Part shown: in pieces, positions 1 to 10,608 of the stretch
Layout of the letters: each line of letters starts with the position of its first letter
How positions within the stretch are numbered: position 1 is the first letter of the stretch
Position numbers and translations under genes: made by a program
The notes under the pieces: model-generated
Seen by the model: only the letters and a program-made list of their open reading frames with translations
Database searches by the model: none
What the model was told of the DNA's origin: nothing
Assembly (NCBI GenBank): GCA_030849075.1
Contig: JASAOO010003515.1
Coordinates: 1 to 64,000 of the forward strand
Length of the DNA stretch: 64,000 nt
From: Zelonia costaricensis
Taxonomy: Eukaryota; Euglenozoa; Kinetoplastea; Trypanosomatida; Trypanosomatidae
Direction of reading: 5' to 3'

Positions 1-2469
1 CCGCTCTGAACAAGGGAAGGGAAGAATGAGAAGGCGGCGGTGCGTACGTGGAAACTGAAAACGGGGGCTGGCGGCAGAGAGTGCGTGCGTGAGTGTATGG
101 ACGTTGTTTGGGTGTGTGGCCCTGGGAGCAGGCGCGCTTTTCCTTCCTTCTTTTGAAGGCCTTTTCTGATGCGAGGCGCGGGTCTTCTTGGCGAAGAGCA
201 GGCTTGGCGGCGCAAGCAGACGGTAGCTCACGACGTACACACGTGCACCGAGCGTGGAGGCTAACGGCAGAGCGGCGGGGGGGGGGGGACGGGGCGGGGA
301 AAGGGCGGCACACGGGGTCTAGAGCGCGGAAGAGGCGTGGAAGCAGCGAGCCGGCAGAGCACACGAAAAGAAAAAAAAAAGATGCGAGCGCGTCCGCGTT
401 GTTCTGCCCTTTTTTTTCCGGCCGGTGGTGTGTGACCTTGACGGCAGCCGGTGGGACACAAGCCAACAGCGAGCCACGGGGTGGGTGGGCGAGGGGCGAG
501 GGGCGACGAGTCGAGGTGAGACGGAGGGAAGAGGAAGAAGGAGCGCAACAGGTGACGGAATGGAGGAAGCTGGTGTGCGCCTACTCGAGGAAGAATCGAA
601 AGCCGCGGTTGGTCTGCGCAACGTGAAGGGCGCGCAGCACTGGCCAGGAAGGAAAAGTCAATAAAAAAAGGGAACGCAACCGCAAAGAGAGAAAAACAAA
701 AGAAGTGGCGTCAGCGCTGATGGGTCGAAGCGTAGGCAAACAAGAAGTCGGTGGGGGTTGCTGAGGGAGGGAGGTGCACGTACGACCAGATCCAGCACGA
801 CAGGTGAGCTGAGAGTATCGGCGTGTCTAACGCTGGTAGTGGCCTTGTTTGGTTGTTCAATCCTTGTGCTCGCTGCTGCTGGACAATTCTCGAAGCGTTT
901 TGGACAGACCCGCGGAGGGTGAAGAGTGGGGCAGTGCAACAAGTGCAAGCGCAATAGAAGAACTACCAAGTAGAGCGAGAACGGAGAAAGAAAATGGGAA
1001 GCAGGCTAGAGGGGGCGGGGGGGGGACAGAGCCGGAGGGGGCTGGGGGGGCGGTGCTTCACATGAAGAAGACAGGAAGATGACGAAGACAGGTAAAGAGA
1101 GAGAGACAGCGACAGAGAGAGAGAGGGGGAAGAAAACGGGGATGAGATATGATGAACGAGTGTTTTCTCGAAGGGGCGTTTTTCCTTTGATGTGCTTGCG
1201 TTTGAGTGTGCGGGTGTTGTACTTGTTGTTTTCTTTCTTTCTTCTTGTGCCGTGTGACTACTACTGGGGTCCTTCTTTTTTAGCCTGTGTGTGAGGTGTG
1301 CGTGGAGGTGGCGAAGGGGAGGAGTGTGACGGCAGTGACCGATTTGTGTGTGTGTGGGGAACGGGTTGTGTGTGTGTGTGTGTGTGTGTGTGTTTGGGGA
1401 CGAAGAAGAGTAGAGTTCAGAAAATGCAGTGTCGGAGAGCAAGAGGTGCAGGTGTGAAGCTGCATCGTGCTTCGACGTCTGCGTACAGGGGGGAGGAGAG
1501 GGGGAAGCAGCTTCCAAAACGCCGCTGTGTTTGTGCGCACGGCACACCAACGTCGTCGCGTTCGCGGCCCGTCTGTCCGCAGTTCTCTTGTCACTTCATT
1601 GTTGGAGTTGGGCCCACTCGCGGCTCGCAGCCCGACATGCACAGACAGCGGCCATCGGAGGCCGTAGGAAAGGTGCGGTGCGCACGACTTTTCAGTGGAT
1701 GAGGCACCCTCACCACTACACTCGACAGCGGGACCGCAGTGCTGATGCAGATTAAACGCGCGCTGAACGATGCATCTCTACATGTGCAAGTTCAAGTCGC
1801 CAGCTCCATCTTCGCGCTGACAATCTCCTGTCTGACCACTGCGGCCCGGCGGTGTGGCGTGACCTCGCCCACGTCTACCCCTTCTCGTCGTGCCTTCCTC
1901 TCCTCTGCTCAAGTGTGGGAGGGCAAGAAGACAACCCGTTGGCGAACCGCTCCAACGGCATGCGCTACGCTGGACCTCGCCGCGACGCCATCGCAGCAGA
2001 GGAAAGGGCGAGAACAAAAGAAAAACAAGTCAAGGCGGAAAGTGAGCCCGTGCACGCACCAAGGAGGGGCGGGGGAGGGTTGCCACATCGCCTCCCGCCG
2101 CCCCCCCCCCTGCGCGTGTGCCCCGCACGAGAACTGAACGCAGAATACACCATCAGAGGGCAATGAAGAAGGAGGTCGACGGCGGATGGCGAGGGAAAAA
2201 GAGAGAAAGGGAGACAGGAGCTGTGGCCACGCCGATGTTGTTGTGCACACGGCCGCCAAACGGTGGTGGGTGGTGAGTGGGACACACGGCGCTCGACGCG
2301 GCCTCACAAGCTCTGCACGCCTGCAGCATGCGCACACATGCACGAGGCGTCTGTAGCACGATGGAGGGGGAGAAAAGCGGCCGAGGTGGCGGAAAGGAAA
2401 GCGGACGGTTACGATGTATACGAGAGCTGCGACACATCGTGCGTGCAAGTGCCGTGTCGCATCCTTCTC
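1..2469. other. Non-coding stretch downstream of the first START gene
   Basis: No convincing gene is seen on either strand. On the minus strand this is the 3' flank of the START gene, followed by the 5' flank of a gene that must lie left of the window. It holds a G12 run (277-288), an A10 run (371-380), a TG repeat (1367-1393) and GA-rich tracts at 510-560, 1091-1140 and near 11-40. Read on the minus strand, those tracts are polypyrimidine and could serve trans-splicing of the off-window gene. The short open frames here translate to Ser/Pro/Arg/His-rich low-complexity peptides. Confidence 0.7.
1367..1393. repeat. (TG)n microsatellite
   Basis: About 13 uninterrupted TG units in the non-coding left flank. 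A shorter TG run lies just before it, at 1345-1356. Confidence 0.95.
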
Positions 2470-3348
2470 TTACGTGGCGATATGCGGCCTGAACTCGCGT
2501 GTGTTCTCGTAGACGCGGCACACGTTCGCCTGCGGGCCCTGTGCCTTGATAAGGTCAATGATAATCTGCGCGCGTTTGTGCTGCGCTTCGTTGGCGCCGT
2601 CCACCAGCGCCGCCGGCAGCTTGCCGGCTGGGTCCATGTCCATGGCAAGCGTGAAGGTGATGGACCCGTCGGGCTCCTCCTGGGCCATGACGATGTAGTA
2701 GTACGTGTGACCACGCTCGTGCCCCTTCTTCAGTGTACCCTCGCTGCCGGTGTACTCAATGCTGCACTGCACAAACGCCATGAGGTTGTCCGTGCGCGGC
2801 GCATCGGCCGGCTCACTCTTGAAGGCGCGGGGGCGCATGCCCAGCGCCTGCTGCTGCGCCGGTGTCAGCAGTGCGCCAAACATTGCGTACGACATCATCT
2901 GCCGCGGGGCCACGAGCATCATCGGCGACTTGTAGTTGGTGCGCATCAATGCCACGTTGCCGGCGATGCGCTTGTCCACGTGGCACTCAAGGAGAAAGTG
3001 GTCAAACTTGTAGATGCTGCTTGTTTCGGGGTCGTCCTTCAGCTCAGGGTCGTCGAGCACCACCGCCGCCAGCGAACTGGCGTTGCACCGCGGCACGGTC
3101 GCCGTGAAGCGGAGGGCGTGCTTGTTGCTGTGTGTGCTGGGCTTTGTTTCCCAGACAAGCTGGTACGCCTCGTCACGCTTCTTCACCGTCCAGCCGTCGG
3201 TTTGCGTGAAGGCAACGCAATCGGTGAGGACGCGGTCGAACGGGCCGGTGCCGATACGCAGGTCCCTCAGCTCCTGCTTGTCCTTCTCGGTCAGGACCAC
3301 CGCCGGCTTCATGGCGGCCGGCGGCTCGCGTGGCGTGGCCTTGCCCAT
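2470..3348 (-). CDS. START-domain lipid-binding protein (copy 1)
   Basis: A 292-residue soluble protein read as a START (StAR-related lipid transfer) domain filling residues about 30-280. What is seen: a DGW near the start of the domain, the VAPRQMMSY segment where START proteins have their conserved RDF-type strand, and near the C-terminus a DPAGKLPAALV segment followed by an amphipathic helix, which matches the START 'P-G-x-(I/L)P' loop and lid helix. There is no signal peptide or membrane helix, so a cytosolic lipid carrier is inferred; the ligand cannot be read. The start is the MGK methionine at 3348. The frame stays open to 4065, but the extra part is low complexity and lies beyond a good trans-splice acceptor at 3430. 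The next gene upstream (4760-5653) is a paralogue sharing roughly 60% of residues by eye. Gly2 follows Met1, but residue 6 is not Ser/Thr, so N-myristoylation is not strongly supported. Confidence 0.85.
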   Translation of the reverse strand: MGKATPREPPAAMKPAVVLTEKDKQELRDLRIGTGPFDRVLTDCVAFTQTDGWTVKKRDEAYQLVWETKPSTHSNKHALRFTATVPRCNASSLAAVVLDDPELKDDPETSSIYKFDHFLLECHVDKRIAGNVALMRTNYKSPMMLVAPRQMMSYAMFGALLTPAQQQALGMRPRAFKSEPADAPRTDNLMAFVQCSIEYTGSEGTLKKGHERGHTYYYIVMAQEEPDGSITFTLAMDMDPAGKLPAALVDGANEAQHKRAQIIIDLIKAQGPQANVCRVYENTREFRPHIAT

Positions 3349-3429
3349 GACAGTACGAGCGCAGTTCCGTCGGCAGTCAATTCGTGCTGATGCTGAGCAG
3401 TGGCCTGTAGAGACGCTTCGCCCCCCCCC

Positions 3430-3466
3430 CTGTTCGTATAAAGTAAGAGGAGGAGAGGAAGGGGTG
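3430..3466 (-). promoter_or_regulatory. Candidate trans-splice acceptor for START copy 1
   Basis: Read on the minus strand, a pyrimidine-rich tract (from GA-rich plus-strand 3443-3466) is followed by AG at 3431-3430. This would give a 5' UTR of about 80 nt and supports the start at 3348. Confidence 0.55.
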
Positions 3467-4035
3467 CGACTTTGAGTGCAACACACTCGATGTGCGCGTG
3501 TGCGACAGATGTGTGACTGTTCGTGCGGAGGGCGGGGAGAACGAGGAGCGGCGGCACACCGCAGTTGTACTTGAGGGTCACCCGAAAGCACGCCATGGCG
3601 TGCCCGTGATAAGGAGACGGAGACAACGAAGGAGGCAACCCCTTCCCATTCACTTGTGTGTGTGAGGCATGCACTGTGGCGTGTTTTTTTGTTCTTTTGG
3701 TTTGTTTGATTGCCGACTGATCTCGTACGTGCGACGATCCGGTGCAAACTCAGAGCCAAGGTTGGGGAAGCAGGCCGTGGCGCCTGCGCGGTGCCTTCGC
3801 GACTGCAGGGGCCGCGGCAAAACAAATACCGGAGGAGTGGACAAGTCCTCTCCCAATGGGAAGGAGGGCAGGGGCCCGGGGAGTATCGTGAAAGGATTCC
3901 AAGACCCGCCACCGCACGCCTTTGCGCTCCCGTGAGCGGGAGATCGCCACAGGGTTGGGGGGGGGGGAGATGAGCTGATAAGGACGGCGCCGAAAGAGGT
4001 GCTCGTCGTTGTGCTGCGGAGAGGGAGGGGCAAGG

Positions 4036-4059
4036 ACACACACACACACACACACACAC
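4036..4059. repeat. (AC)n microsatellite
   Basis: Twelve AC units in the spacer between the START genes. Confidence 0.95.
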
Positions 4060-4759
4060 CCGCACAAGTTAACGCAGAAGAAGAGTGAAGCACGCCGACA
4101 CGTTCGCTGGCAGCAACAGAAGAAAAAAAGGAAGTCGGCGCCCATGCAAAGCAGTGTGGGCTGCACCGCGCAGCAATCTCACGCGATGCCGGTGAGCGTC
4201 AAGCTCGGGCAAACAGCTGAGGCAGCTCGCGTACTTCCGCAGGCAATGCACAGCAGGAGACGCCGCAGCACCTCACCAGTGCAGCCCCAACGGCGAAGCT
4301 CGATGCATATAACAGAGAAGACACGCACCTGCCACGCAGAGTCGCAAAGAAAGGAGCAGAGAGCGAGAAGGAGGAATAGGCGGTCCGCCGCGGTCACCAC
4401 CGCAGCCACTCCGCCAACGAACGAATGGGAGGAGACGCACATACGGAAGGTAAGAGCATAGATGCCGTGGGGGGAAGACAGCGGGGGAGAGAGGGGGGGG
4501 GGCAACACATGAAGAATGTGCTGCGTTCCCTCTTCTTCTTCTCTTCACGTGCCACAGCCACCGTTGCCGCACATCCTGAGAAACGCAGCGGCAGCGGGGG
4601 CTGCACGCGCGTGTCCAGAGCGAGCAAGCTCGAGACGAGAAGAAGAGAAAGAGAAAGGGAGAGGCAGTCGAAGAGCAGCGTGCGGATTGCGGTGAGCAGA
4701 GGCGGCTTGGCCGCCGCGACAGCAGGCAGGACACGCTTGCGCGCTCCCTGGGAACCCCC

Positions 4760-5653
4760 TCACGACGCCCGCGAAGCTGTGCCACGATGACACGGAAAGT
4801 CGCGGGTGTTCTCGTACACATCGCACACGTGCGGCTGCGGCCCCTTTGCCTTGAGCAAGTTCACGATCAGCTGCATCTTCTTGTGCTGCTCCTCGCTGGC
4901 GAGGTCGACCACCTTCGCCGGTAGCCTTCCCGCCGGGTCCACGTCCATCGTCAGCATCACCGTCAGCGACCCGTCGGGCTCCTCGATTCCGATGACCGAG
5001 TACGTGTGCACGCGGCCAAGCTCGCACCCTTTCCGCAACACGGTTTCGCCCCCGGTGTAGTCGATGGTGCACTGCATGAAGGCCATCAAGTTGTCGTGCC
5101 GCTCAGCGCCGGCCGGCTGCCCCTTCAGCGCGCTCGGACGCAGCCCTAACGCTGTCTGCTGCGCAGGCGTCAGCAGCGCAGCGAGTGTGCAGTATGACAT
5201 CATCTGCCGCGGCGCCACGAGAATCGCCGGGGCCTTGTAGTTGCTGCGCTGCACCGTCACGTTGCCGGCGATGCGCTTCTCCACGTGGTTCTGCAGCAGC
5301 AGTCGATCATACTTGTACATGTGCCTCACGTTGGGGTCGTCCGTGAAGTCCGGGTCGTCGATGAGGAGCGCCTCGAGGGAGCCGGCGTTGCACCGCGGCA
5401 CGGTCGCCGTGAAGCGCATCGCCTGCTTGTTGCTGTGCGTACTGGGCTTCGTCTCCCACAGTATGTACGCCTCGGTGTCCTGCTTCCGCACCGTCCAGCC
5501 GTCCGACACGGCGAACGCGGCGCAGGTGGCGACGATGCGGTTGAACGGGCCGGCGCCGATGCCGAGGTCCTTCAGCTCCTGCGTGTCTGTCTCCTTCAGC
5601 TCCGCCGCCGGCTTCATGGTGGCCGGTGGCTCGCGGTCCTCCTGCTTGCCCAT
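4760..5653 (-). CDS. START-domain lipid-binding protein (copy 2)
   Basis: A 297-residue paralogue of the 2470-3348 gene in tandem, head to tail. It shares the N-terminal REPPA-MKPA pattern, DGWTV, WETKPSTHSNK, FTATVPRCNA, KRIAGNV, LVAPRQMMSY, ALLTPAQQ, NLMAF, EEPDGS, DPAG-LPA and VYENTR blocks in the same order. The START domain covers about residues 30-280, with an extra short Ser/Ala/Arg C-terminal tail. The start is set at the MGK methionine because it aligns with the paralogue; the three codons before it begin with TTG, not ATG. A strong trans-splice acceptor lies 94 nt upstream. Conserved stretches mixed with replaced residues in the middle of the domain suggest an old duplication with possible ligand divergence. 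A cytosolic lipid carrier is inferred; the cargo is unknown. Confidence 0.85.
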   Translation of the reverse strand: MGKQEDREPPATMKPAAELKETDTQELKDLGIGAGPFNRIVATCAAFAVSDGWTVRKQDTEAYILWETKPSTHSNKQAMRFTATVPRCNAGSLEALLIDDPDFTDDPNVRHMYKYDRLLLQNHVEKRIAGNVTVQRSNYKAPAILVAPRQMMSYCTLAALLTPAQQTALGLRPSALKGQPAGAERHDNLMAFMQCTIDYTGGETVLRKGCELGRVHTYSVIGIEEPDGSLTVMLTMDVDPAGRLPAKVVDLASEEQHKKMQLIVNLLKAKGPQPHVCDVYENTRDFPCHRGTASRAS

Positions 5654-6277
5654 CGCACCCAAGGCACGAAGAACAGGATGCCCGAGAGAGCCGCACGTGG
5701 CGGGAGAGAGGGAGGGGGGAGAAAGACGGCGACGCTCCAGTCACAGCCTAAACAAAAGGGAAAATAAAGAAGAAAGGGAAAGAGGCGGTGTCCACGCGGT
5801 GCTCAAGTCGATGCCTGATGGGGGGCTGCGCGGCGGGCACGGATGCCGTGTGTGTTCGGTGTTGCCAGGGAATGTCGGCGCTTGCAGGCGAGAATGCTGA
5901 GTCGCGTGAGGGGATGGGGGGGAAAGAAGAAGATAAAGGAAGCGATGGGACAATTCGACCCGTTCAAGACCTTCATAGAGAAGGAAGCTGGCATGAGGGC
6001 ACCGGCTCAGTGCTCGATCCTTCGTCGTCCTTCGCACGCTCCACGGCAAAGAGAAGATGGCGCGGGCGTAAAGGCGCCACACGACTGTTGCGGCCTCTGC
6101 CTCCCGCCCACCCCCCCCCGCCCCCGCCACGCATCGTGGTGTGCTGCTTCCGTGCGGTGGCGTCGCTACGGAGTGACTCTCTTTATTCATTTTTTTAAAG
6201 AATGTGACAAGAAAGGGCAGCAACGTGCGTCGCGTCAAGCACCACGGCGCCGCATCCCGCTGCGGTAACACGCAGCG
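5654..6277. other. Spacer between START copy 2 and the helicase
   Basis: 5' UTR of START copy 2 plus 3' flank of the helicase. It contains GA-rich tracts (5700-5727 and 5758-5785) and a C-rich block around 6110-6125. No gene is seen. Confidence 0.7.
5748..5785 (-). promoter_or_regulatory. Strong candidate trans-splice acceptor for START copy 2
   Basis: On the minus strand about 35 nt of almost pure pyrimidine ends in TTTGTTTAG at 5748. This is a textbook kinetoplastid acceptor. It predicts a 94-nt 5' UTR ahead of the MGK start. Confidence 0.75.
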
Positions 6278-8368
6278 CTACGCCGTCTCTGCCGCATCGC
6301 TGCCGCTCAGCCGGCGCTCGGCATGCACGTCGACGGCGGCGTGCCGGCGCTCCACGCGGAAGTCGATGCCGAGGGAGTCGCAGAACTGGTGCAGCCGACG
6401 CGTCGCACGGCGCGCCATGACGGTCACCGAGACCCCGCGACGCCCGAAGCGACCCACGCGACCGCACCAGTGCGCGTACTCCAGCGCCGTCGCAGGCTCG
6501 GCTAGCACAAAGACGTGCGTGAGGTGCGGCAGGTCAAGCCCCCGCACGTTGCTGCAGTTGCACGTCACGAAGCAGCGCCGAGGTGGAGACGGCGACGTCG
6601 CACACGCCGATGAAAACTCCGCCAGCGCTGCACCGTCTTCGCGGGGGGCAGAAGAGAGTGCGGGCGTGCCGGTGCTTGCCTGCTGAGACTGCAGCGCCGT
6701 CGCCTCCGCCTGCGACCCCACCGCACCGAGAGCGGCGGCATCTCGCTCAAGGCGCCGAAAGGACTGCGAAAGAGCGCCGCCCGCCGCATCGACAGCGCTG
6801 CACGACGGTGCGTGGCGCAGGGTGCGGGCAATGTACTTGCGTGTCTCCTCCTTGCGCCGCAGCTGCTGCTGCACCTGCACGGTGTGGTCCAGCCGCTCCA
6901 CCGCATAGGCGGCGCAGCGCGGGTCGCCGCGACTGCCAATCGAGCGCAGCGCGTCGGCCTGCGCCGGCATCAGCACCGTGTCGAGAAACACATCGACGTT
7001 GGCGGAGTCGGGGAGTATGAGGAGGATGAAGTCCTTGTGTTGATCAGCCGCCGCTGCAGGGTCGTTGTCGTGCCCCGCACCACTGCCACCGTGGGCCGAA
7101 CCCTGCGTGGTCGCGGGGTGGAGGGTGAGGCATGTGTCGGCCAGCACCTTGGCGAGGCACTGCCGCTGCTCTGCCGCGGTGTCGGCGGTGTAGAAGCGGT
7201 GGTGAATGCCACGCGGCACGGCGGCGCGTGAGACCGCGTCGGAGACGGCGGCGAGTCGCGTCGCCGACTCCTTCGCCTGCTCGAACACCCGCGCGGTGCG
7301 GTCGGCGAGCAAGTTCTTCTTCATGTAGCGCCTGATGTGGTTCACGGTCGACCCCGCAAGGGTGGCGCTGGTGAACACCACCTGCATAGGGGCCTGGTAC
7401 TTGGTGTACCGGAACACCTCCTTGAGCAGGCGGTTGCCGGCCGCGTCGGGCTGCGTCGACGGCATCACCTCATCCACCTCGTCCACCACCATCAGGTCCA
7501 CCGTGGCGAGCACCGGCGTCAGGGAGAAGGAGAAGTTCTTCTTGCCTTTGCGGTGCTCGCGCTGCTCGATGGCGCGGCGGCGACGCTCGTAGAAGCGCCA
7601 CAACACCTCCGGCGTCGTCACGACTACGTACGGGCGGTTGTCGATGGTGCCCACCACCGTGCTGGAGTGGTTGGCATCGCGCACCAGCTCCTTGGTCAGC
7701 CGGCGGTACACGTGGTCGTCAGAGAGGTCGCCCGTCGCGGCGAAGACGAGGCGGTCATCGTTGGGGTACCACCACATCTCCTTCAGCCACTTCTCCACCT
7801 GCCAACACAGGTAGTCGTTGCTGACCAGCATCACCGTGGAGACCAGCTTCATCGGGCCGTCCCGCATGAGCCGTGCTATGACGCCGAGGCAGAGGGCGAA
7901 GGTCTTGCCCGTGCCCGTCGGCGCGCACACGGCGACGTCCTCCGTGGCGTACACGTGCTGCAGAATGCGGGCCTGGGCAACGGTGAAGCCCTGAAACTTG
8001 GCGCTGGCCCCTCCCTCCCCTGCTGGGGCGGCGAACGCCGTGGAGGAGGCGAGGCTGCGGTTGGAGTCGAGGAAGTCATTCTCGAGGTAGCGCACGAGCT
8101 GCGGGGGCAGGCCCATGCGGTCCGCCGCCACAAGCGCGACGGGCTGCTGCGAGAGGTCCTCTGAGTTGTGTGCCGCGAGGGCCGCGTCGTCAACGAGGAC
8201 GTCGCTGAGCCGTGGCACGTCACGCAACGGGGCTGGGCGCTTCGCCGTGAAGAGCATCGGCCGGCTGTCTGCCGTGCGCAGGTCGGTGAACTCCTCTGGC
8301 ACCTCACGAAAGCGCAGCGGCAGCCGCTTCTCCGGACGCCATCGCCGCAGCCACGAGCGGCGCAGCAT
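6278..8368 (-). CDS. DEAD/H-box RNA helicase, probably mitochondrial
   Basis: A 696-residue superfamily 2 helicase. Motif I is APTGTGKT with Lys155. Motif II is DEVD (Asp296-Asp299) instead of DEAD. Motif III is SAT (334-336). Motif V is NVRGLDLPH, and motif VI is [13 protein letters not shown] starting at His633. The N-terminus [15 protein letters not shown] is rich in Arg and lacks acidic residues, as in mitochondrial presequences. It unwinds RNA with ATP by family; a role in mitochondrial RNA processing or mitoribosome assembly is only inferred. A low-complexity Ala/Ser insertion (about residues 505-600) separates the middle of the RecA2 domain from motif V. The frame extends seven codons further to a GTG at 8389, but a trans-splice AG falls at 8390-8389, so the ATG at 8368 is preferred. 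The first ~90 residues match no motif I recognise. Confidence 0.88.
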   Translation of the reverse strand: MLRRSWLRRWRPEKRLPLRFREVPEEFTDLRTADSRPMLFTAKRPAPLRDVPRLSDVLVDDAALAAHNSEDLSQQPVALVAADRMGLPPQLVRYLENDFLDSNRSLASSTAFAAPAGEGGASAKFQGFTVAQARILQHVYATEDVAVCAPTGTGKTFALCLGVIARLMRDGPMKLVSTVMLVSNDYLCWQVEKWLKEMWWYPNDDRLVFAATGDLSDDHVYRRLTKELVRDANHSSTVVGTIDNRPYVVVTTPEVLWRFYERRRRAIEQREHRKGKKNFSFSLTPVLATVDLMVVDEVDEVMPSTQPDAAGNRLLKEVFRYTKYQAPMQVVFTSATLAGSTVNHIRRYMKKNLLADRTARVFEQAKESATRLAAVSDAVSRAAVPRGIHHRFYTADTAAEQRQCLAKVLADTCLTLHPATTQGSAHGGSGAGHDNDPAAAADQHKDFILLILPDSANVDVFLDTVLMPAQADALRSIGSRGDPRCAAYAVERLDHTVQVQQQLRRKEETRKYIARTLRHAPSCSAVDAAGGALSQSFRRLERDAAALGAVGSQAEATALQSQQASTGTPALSSAPREDGAALAEFSSACATSPSPPRRCFVTCNCSNVRGLDLPHLTHVFVLAEPATALEYAHWCGRVGRFGRRGVSVTVMARRATRRLHQFCDSLGIDFRVERRHAAVDVHAERRLSGSDAAETA

Positions 8369-9260
8369 GTCCGTGCAGGCGTAGCGCACTCAGTGCAGAG
8401 GAGGGGGGGATGGCGGAGGGGAGCCCCGGTGCAGGCGTCCAACGCGCACGAGAGCGTCCCGTGGACGTGAAGCGAGCTCGCCGTCCGCCACGCGTCCGCC
8501 CGCGGCAGTCCCGTCGTAACGGAGGCACGTGCACAAGCGGCAAGGCAGAGGGGAAGAAGACGTAGTCGCGCTCGTCTGCGCGTGTTCCTGCAAGGGTCAC
8601 GGCCGCGTTTTGGGTGTTGGTGCGAGATGTGGGCGTGTGCGGCGCAAGGCCAAGAGATGCATTGAAGAGGGAGTGTGGGAAGGGCACGGAGAGTGAACGC
8701 TGCGTGGGGTCGAACAAAGCGGCACGCGGAGTTGCCGTCCGGCATGCCAGCCTTGGAGGAGGCCCAAGCCAGCAAAGACGCCGATGTGCACCCCCACCCC
8801 CTTCGTCCACCCCCCAGCACCTGCACGCGGGCAGGGACAGGACGTGCTGACATATGGGGGGAGGGGGGAAGTGCTTGTTGATGTGCTCCTCCTCGCACGC
8901 GAACCTCACCCCCCCCCTCCCACCACCACCTCCCTTCCACATGGTGGTTGCACGAGGTCCAACACCGTGCGCAGCTTGTCTTTCCTTCGCTTTGGATGTG
9001 TACACCGCCTGTCGCTGAAGACAGCGCGATGCCATTTATGGTGGAGAGTGAGATGAGTTCCTATGTGCACTACTACTTGACGCCACCGCGGGTCGTCACG
9101 AGAGAGAGAGAAGGGGGAGGGAAGCGGTGAGCGGGAGCGGGCGCGCGCACCACGGCGTGCTGACGGAGAAGCCCCCTTCGTGGCGCGCCTGCACAGAAGC
9201 CGCTTGAAGCACACCGCTCGCGCCGCGGCGCTGTCCACTTCTCATGCTGCCCGACGCGCC
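8369..9260. other. Spacer between helicase and 74-residue ORF
   Basis: 5' UTR of the helicase (about 21 nt if the 8389 acceptor is used), then the 3' flank of the small gene. C-rich and GA-rich runs are present. No further gene is supported. Confidence 0.7.
8389..8420 (-). promoter_or_regulatory. Candidate trans-splice acceptor for the helicase
   Basis: On the minus strand a C/T-rich tract is followed by AG at 8390-8389, 21 nt before the ATG at 8368. It removes the in-frame GTG at 8389 from the mature mRNA. Confidence 0.6.
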
Positions 9261-9485
9261 TCACTCCCCCTCTTCCTCGCTCGACTCCGGCGCCTCCGAG
9301 CCCTCCGACGCCTCCGGGGCGGCGTCGTCACCGGACTCCTCCACCGCCTCCTCCGCCTCCTCCGGCGCGGCGTTGACGGGCAGGTCGCTGCCAGGCTGCC
9401 ACTGCGGGCAGCGGTAGCGCATCACCTCCAGCGTGGCGCAGCCGTGGTACATGGCACCCGAGCAGGTGACGTTGAGGGCGGACAT
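9261..9485 (-). CDS. Small acidic-tailed protein, unrecognised
   Basis: A complete 74-residue frame from ATG at 9485 to TGA. The N-terminal 35 residues are compact and not low complexity, with three cysteines (about residues 8, 16 and 26), several aromatic or large hydrophobic residues and a CPQWQPG segment. The remaining half is a Glu/Ala/Ser/Asp tail without Lys or Arg. I do not recognise a family. It is accepted as a gene because it sits alone in the right orientation between two genes, has a plausible acceptor about 120 nt upstream and a TG tract 74 nt upstream like several neighbours, and its N-terminal half does not look like translated UTR. The acidic tail could bind basic partners; this is inference. 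It could still be chance coding. Confidence 0.55.
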   Translation of the reverse strand: MSALNVTCSGAMYHGCATLEVMRYRCPQWQPGSDLPVNAAPEEAEEAVEESGDDAAPEASEGSEAPESSEEEGE

Positions 9486-10608
9486 GACTCAGCTAGGCGG
9501 GCGGCGTCCAGCGGAATAGGATAATATGCGTGTGCGAGTTTGCGTCTCTGTGAGAGCGTGTGCGTGTGTGTGTGTCTGACAAGCGCGGTGGAGCGTTCGG
9601 CGCACTATTGGGGGTGCGTGTTGACGGAGTGGGAAAGAGAGGGAGAGAGAGAGATAGAGCGGAGGGACGCCGTGGAAAGGCATAGCTGCCGTTGAACACC
9701 TCGTAGAGTCTCCGCGATGGGGTGTCGGCTGTACATGCAGGATACACACGTTGCCCCGATTTCTTCTGTATGAGAGCTCCTCCCCAGGCGACACACCCGC
9801 AAGACAACTGGGAAGAGAAAGGGGGGGGCCAGCTGGACGCGTGGGCGGGCGAGGTGGCACTGCGGCGCGTCTTGAACGCCGAAGCAAGTTTGCTTCGCGG
9901 CACCCCACGCTGATGCGTCAGAGCCGCTCACGCCTGCTCGAACGCAGACAAGAACGGCCGTGCAACGTCGCCGCGGTAACATGGTGAGAAAGTCGTGGAA
10001 CGCTGGGAGGAGGACGGGACTCGCACCGCCCACCTCGTGCGGGCGGTGGAGAAAGCGACTGAGATAGAGAGACTCCGGGAAGGAGTGCGGTACAATGCGG
10101 AAGCGGCTGGGAAGGGAGGGGTAGGGGCGAGAGGGCACAGGAGATGGACAAGGACCACCCGCCCACCCACCCTAGCCGATCTGTTCTCTCCGCCCCCCCC
10201 GCCCCGCTCCTTATACGACATCACCGCCCTTGCCCCATTCGTTGCTGCACACACGCAGACACACATGAGTGCCCAGCGCACGGAGAGAGCGGGTAGGCAA
10301 CGGAAGGCGGAGGGGGAGGAGGAGGAGGAGGGGAGGAGAGACGAGCGGTGTGCGGTGTGCGCGTATGGGATGCACACCGCACGGAGCGGCTCAGCACTAG
10401 GCAGCGCAACCACACGCGGAAACAAAAAAAGGGTGGTGCAATGACAACACAAGTGTGTGCGAAACGTCCAAGGTCGGCTACGCGGTGCAGCGTGACAGCC
10501 GAGCGCAGCACGGGGGACGAGAGCCGCAACTGGGAAACGCCCACCGAGGCGTCCTCGCGCCTTCACCAGGTGAAGGGCAAAAGACGGCACAAGGGCAACA
10601 CGGCGGGC
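9486..10608. other. Spacer between 74-residue ORF and TPR-like gene
   Basis: Contains a GT-rich run (9559-9577), a GA tract (9626-9660) that is polypyrimidine on the minus strand, C runs near 10192, and a GA/GGA-rich run at 10310-10340. No gene is supported. Confidence 0.7.
9605..9660 (-). promoter_or_regulatory. Candidate trans-splice acceptor for the 74-residue ORF
   Basis: On the minus strand a CT-rich tract at 9660-9626 is followed, after a short C-rich stretch, by AG at 9606-9605. The implied 5' UTR is about 120 nt. Confidence 0.45.

Larger units (their letters stand above)
3349..4759. other. Spacer between the two START genes
   Basis: No gene is supported. It contains a C10 run (3421-3430), a G11 run (3957-3967), an AC repeat (4036-4059) and a G10 run (4493-4502). 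The part next to 3348 is the 5' UTR of START copy 1; the rest is probably the 3' UTR of copy 2. Confidence 0.7.

Noticed and set aside
1909..2448. 179-codon minus-strand frame in the left non-coding stretch
   Set aside because: Right strand and position for a gene, but the translation is a patchwork of Cys/Arg/Ser/Pro low complexity without structure, like translated UTR.
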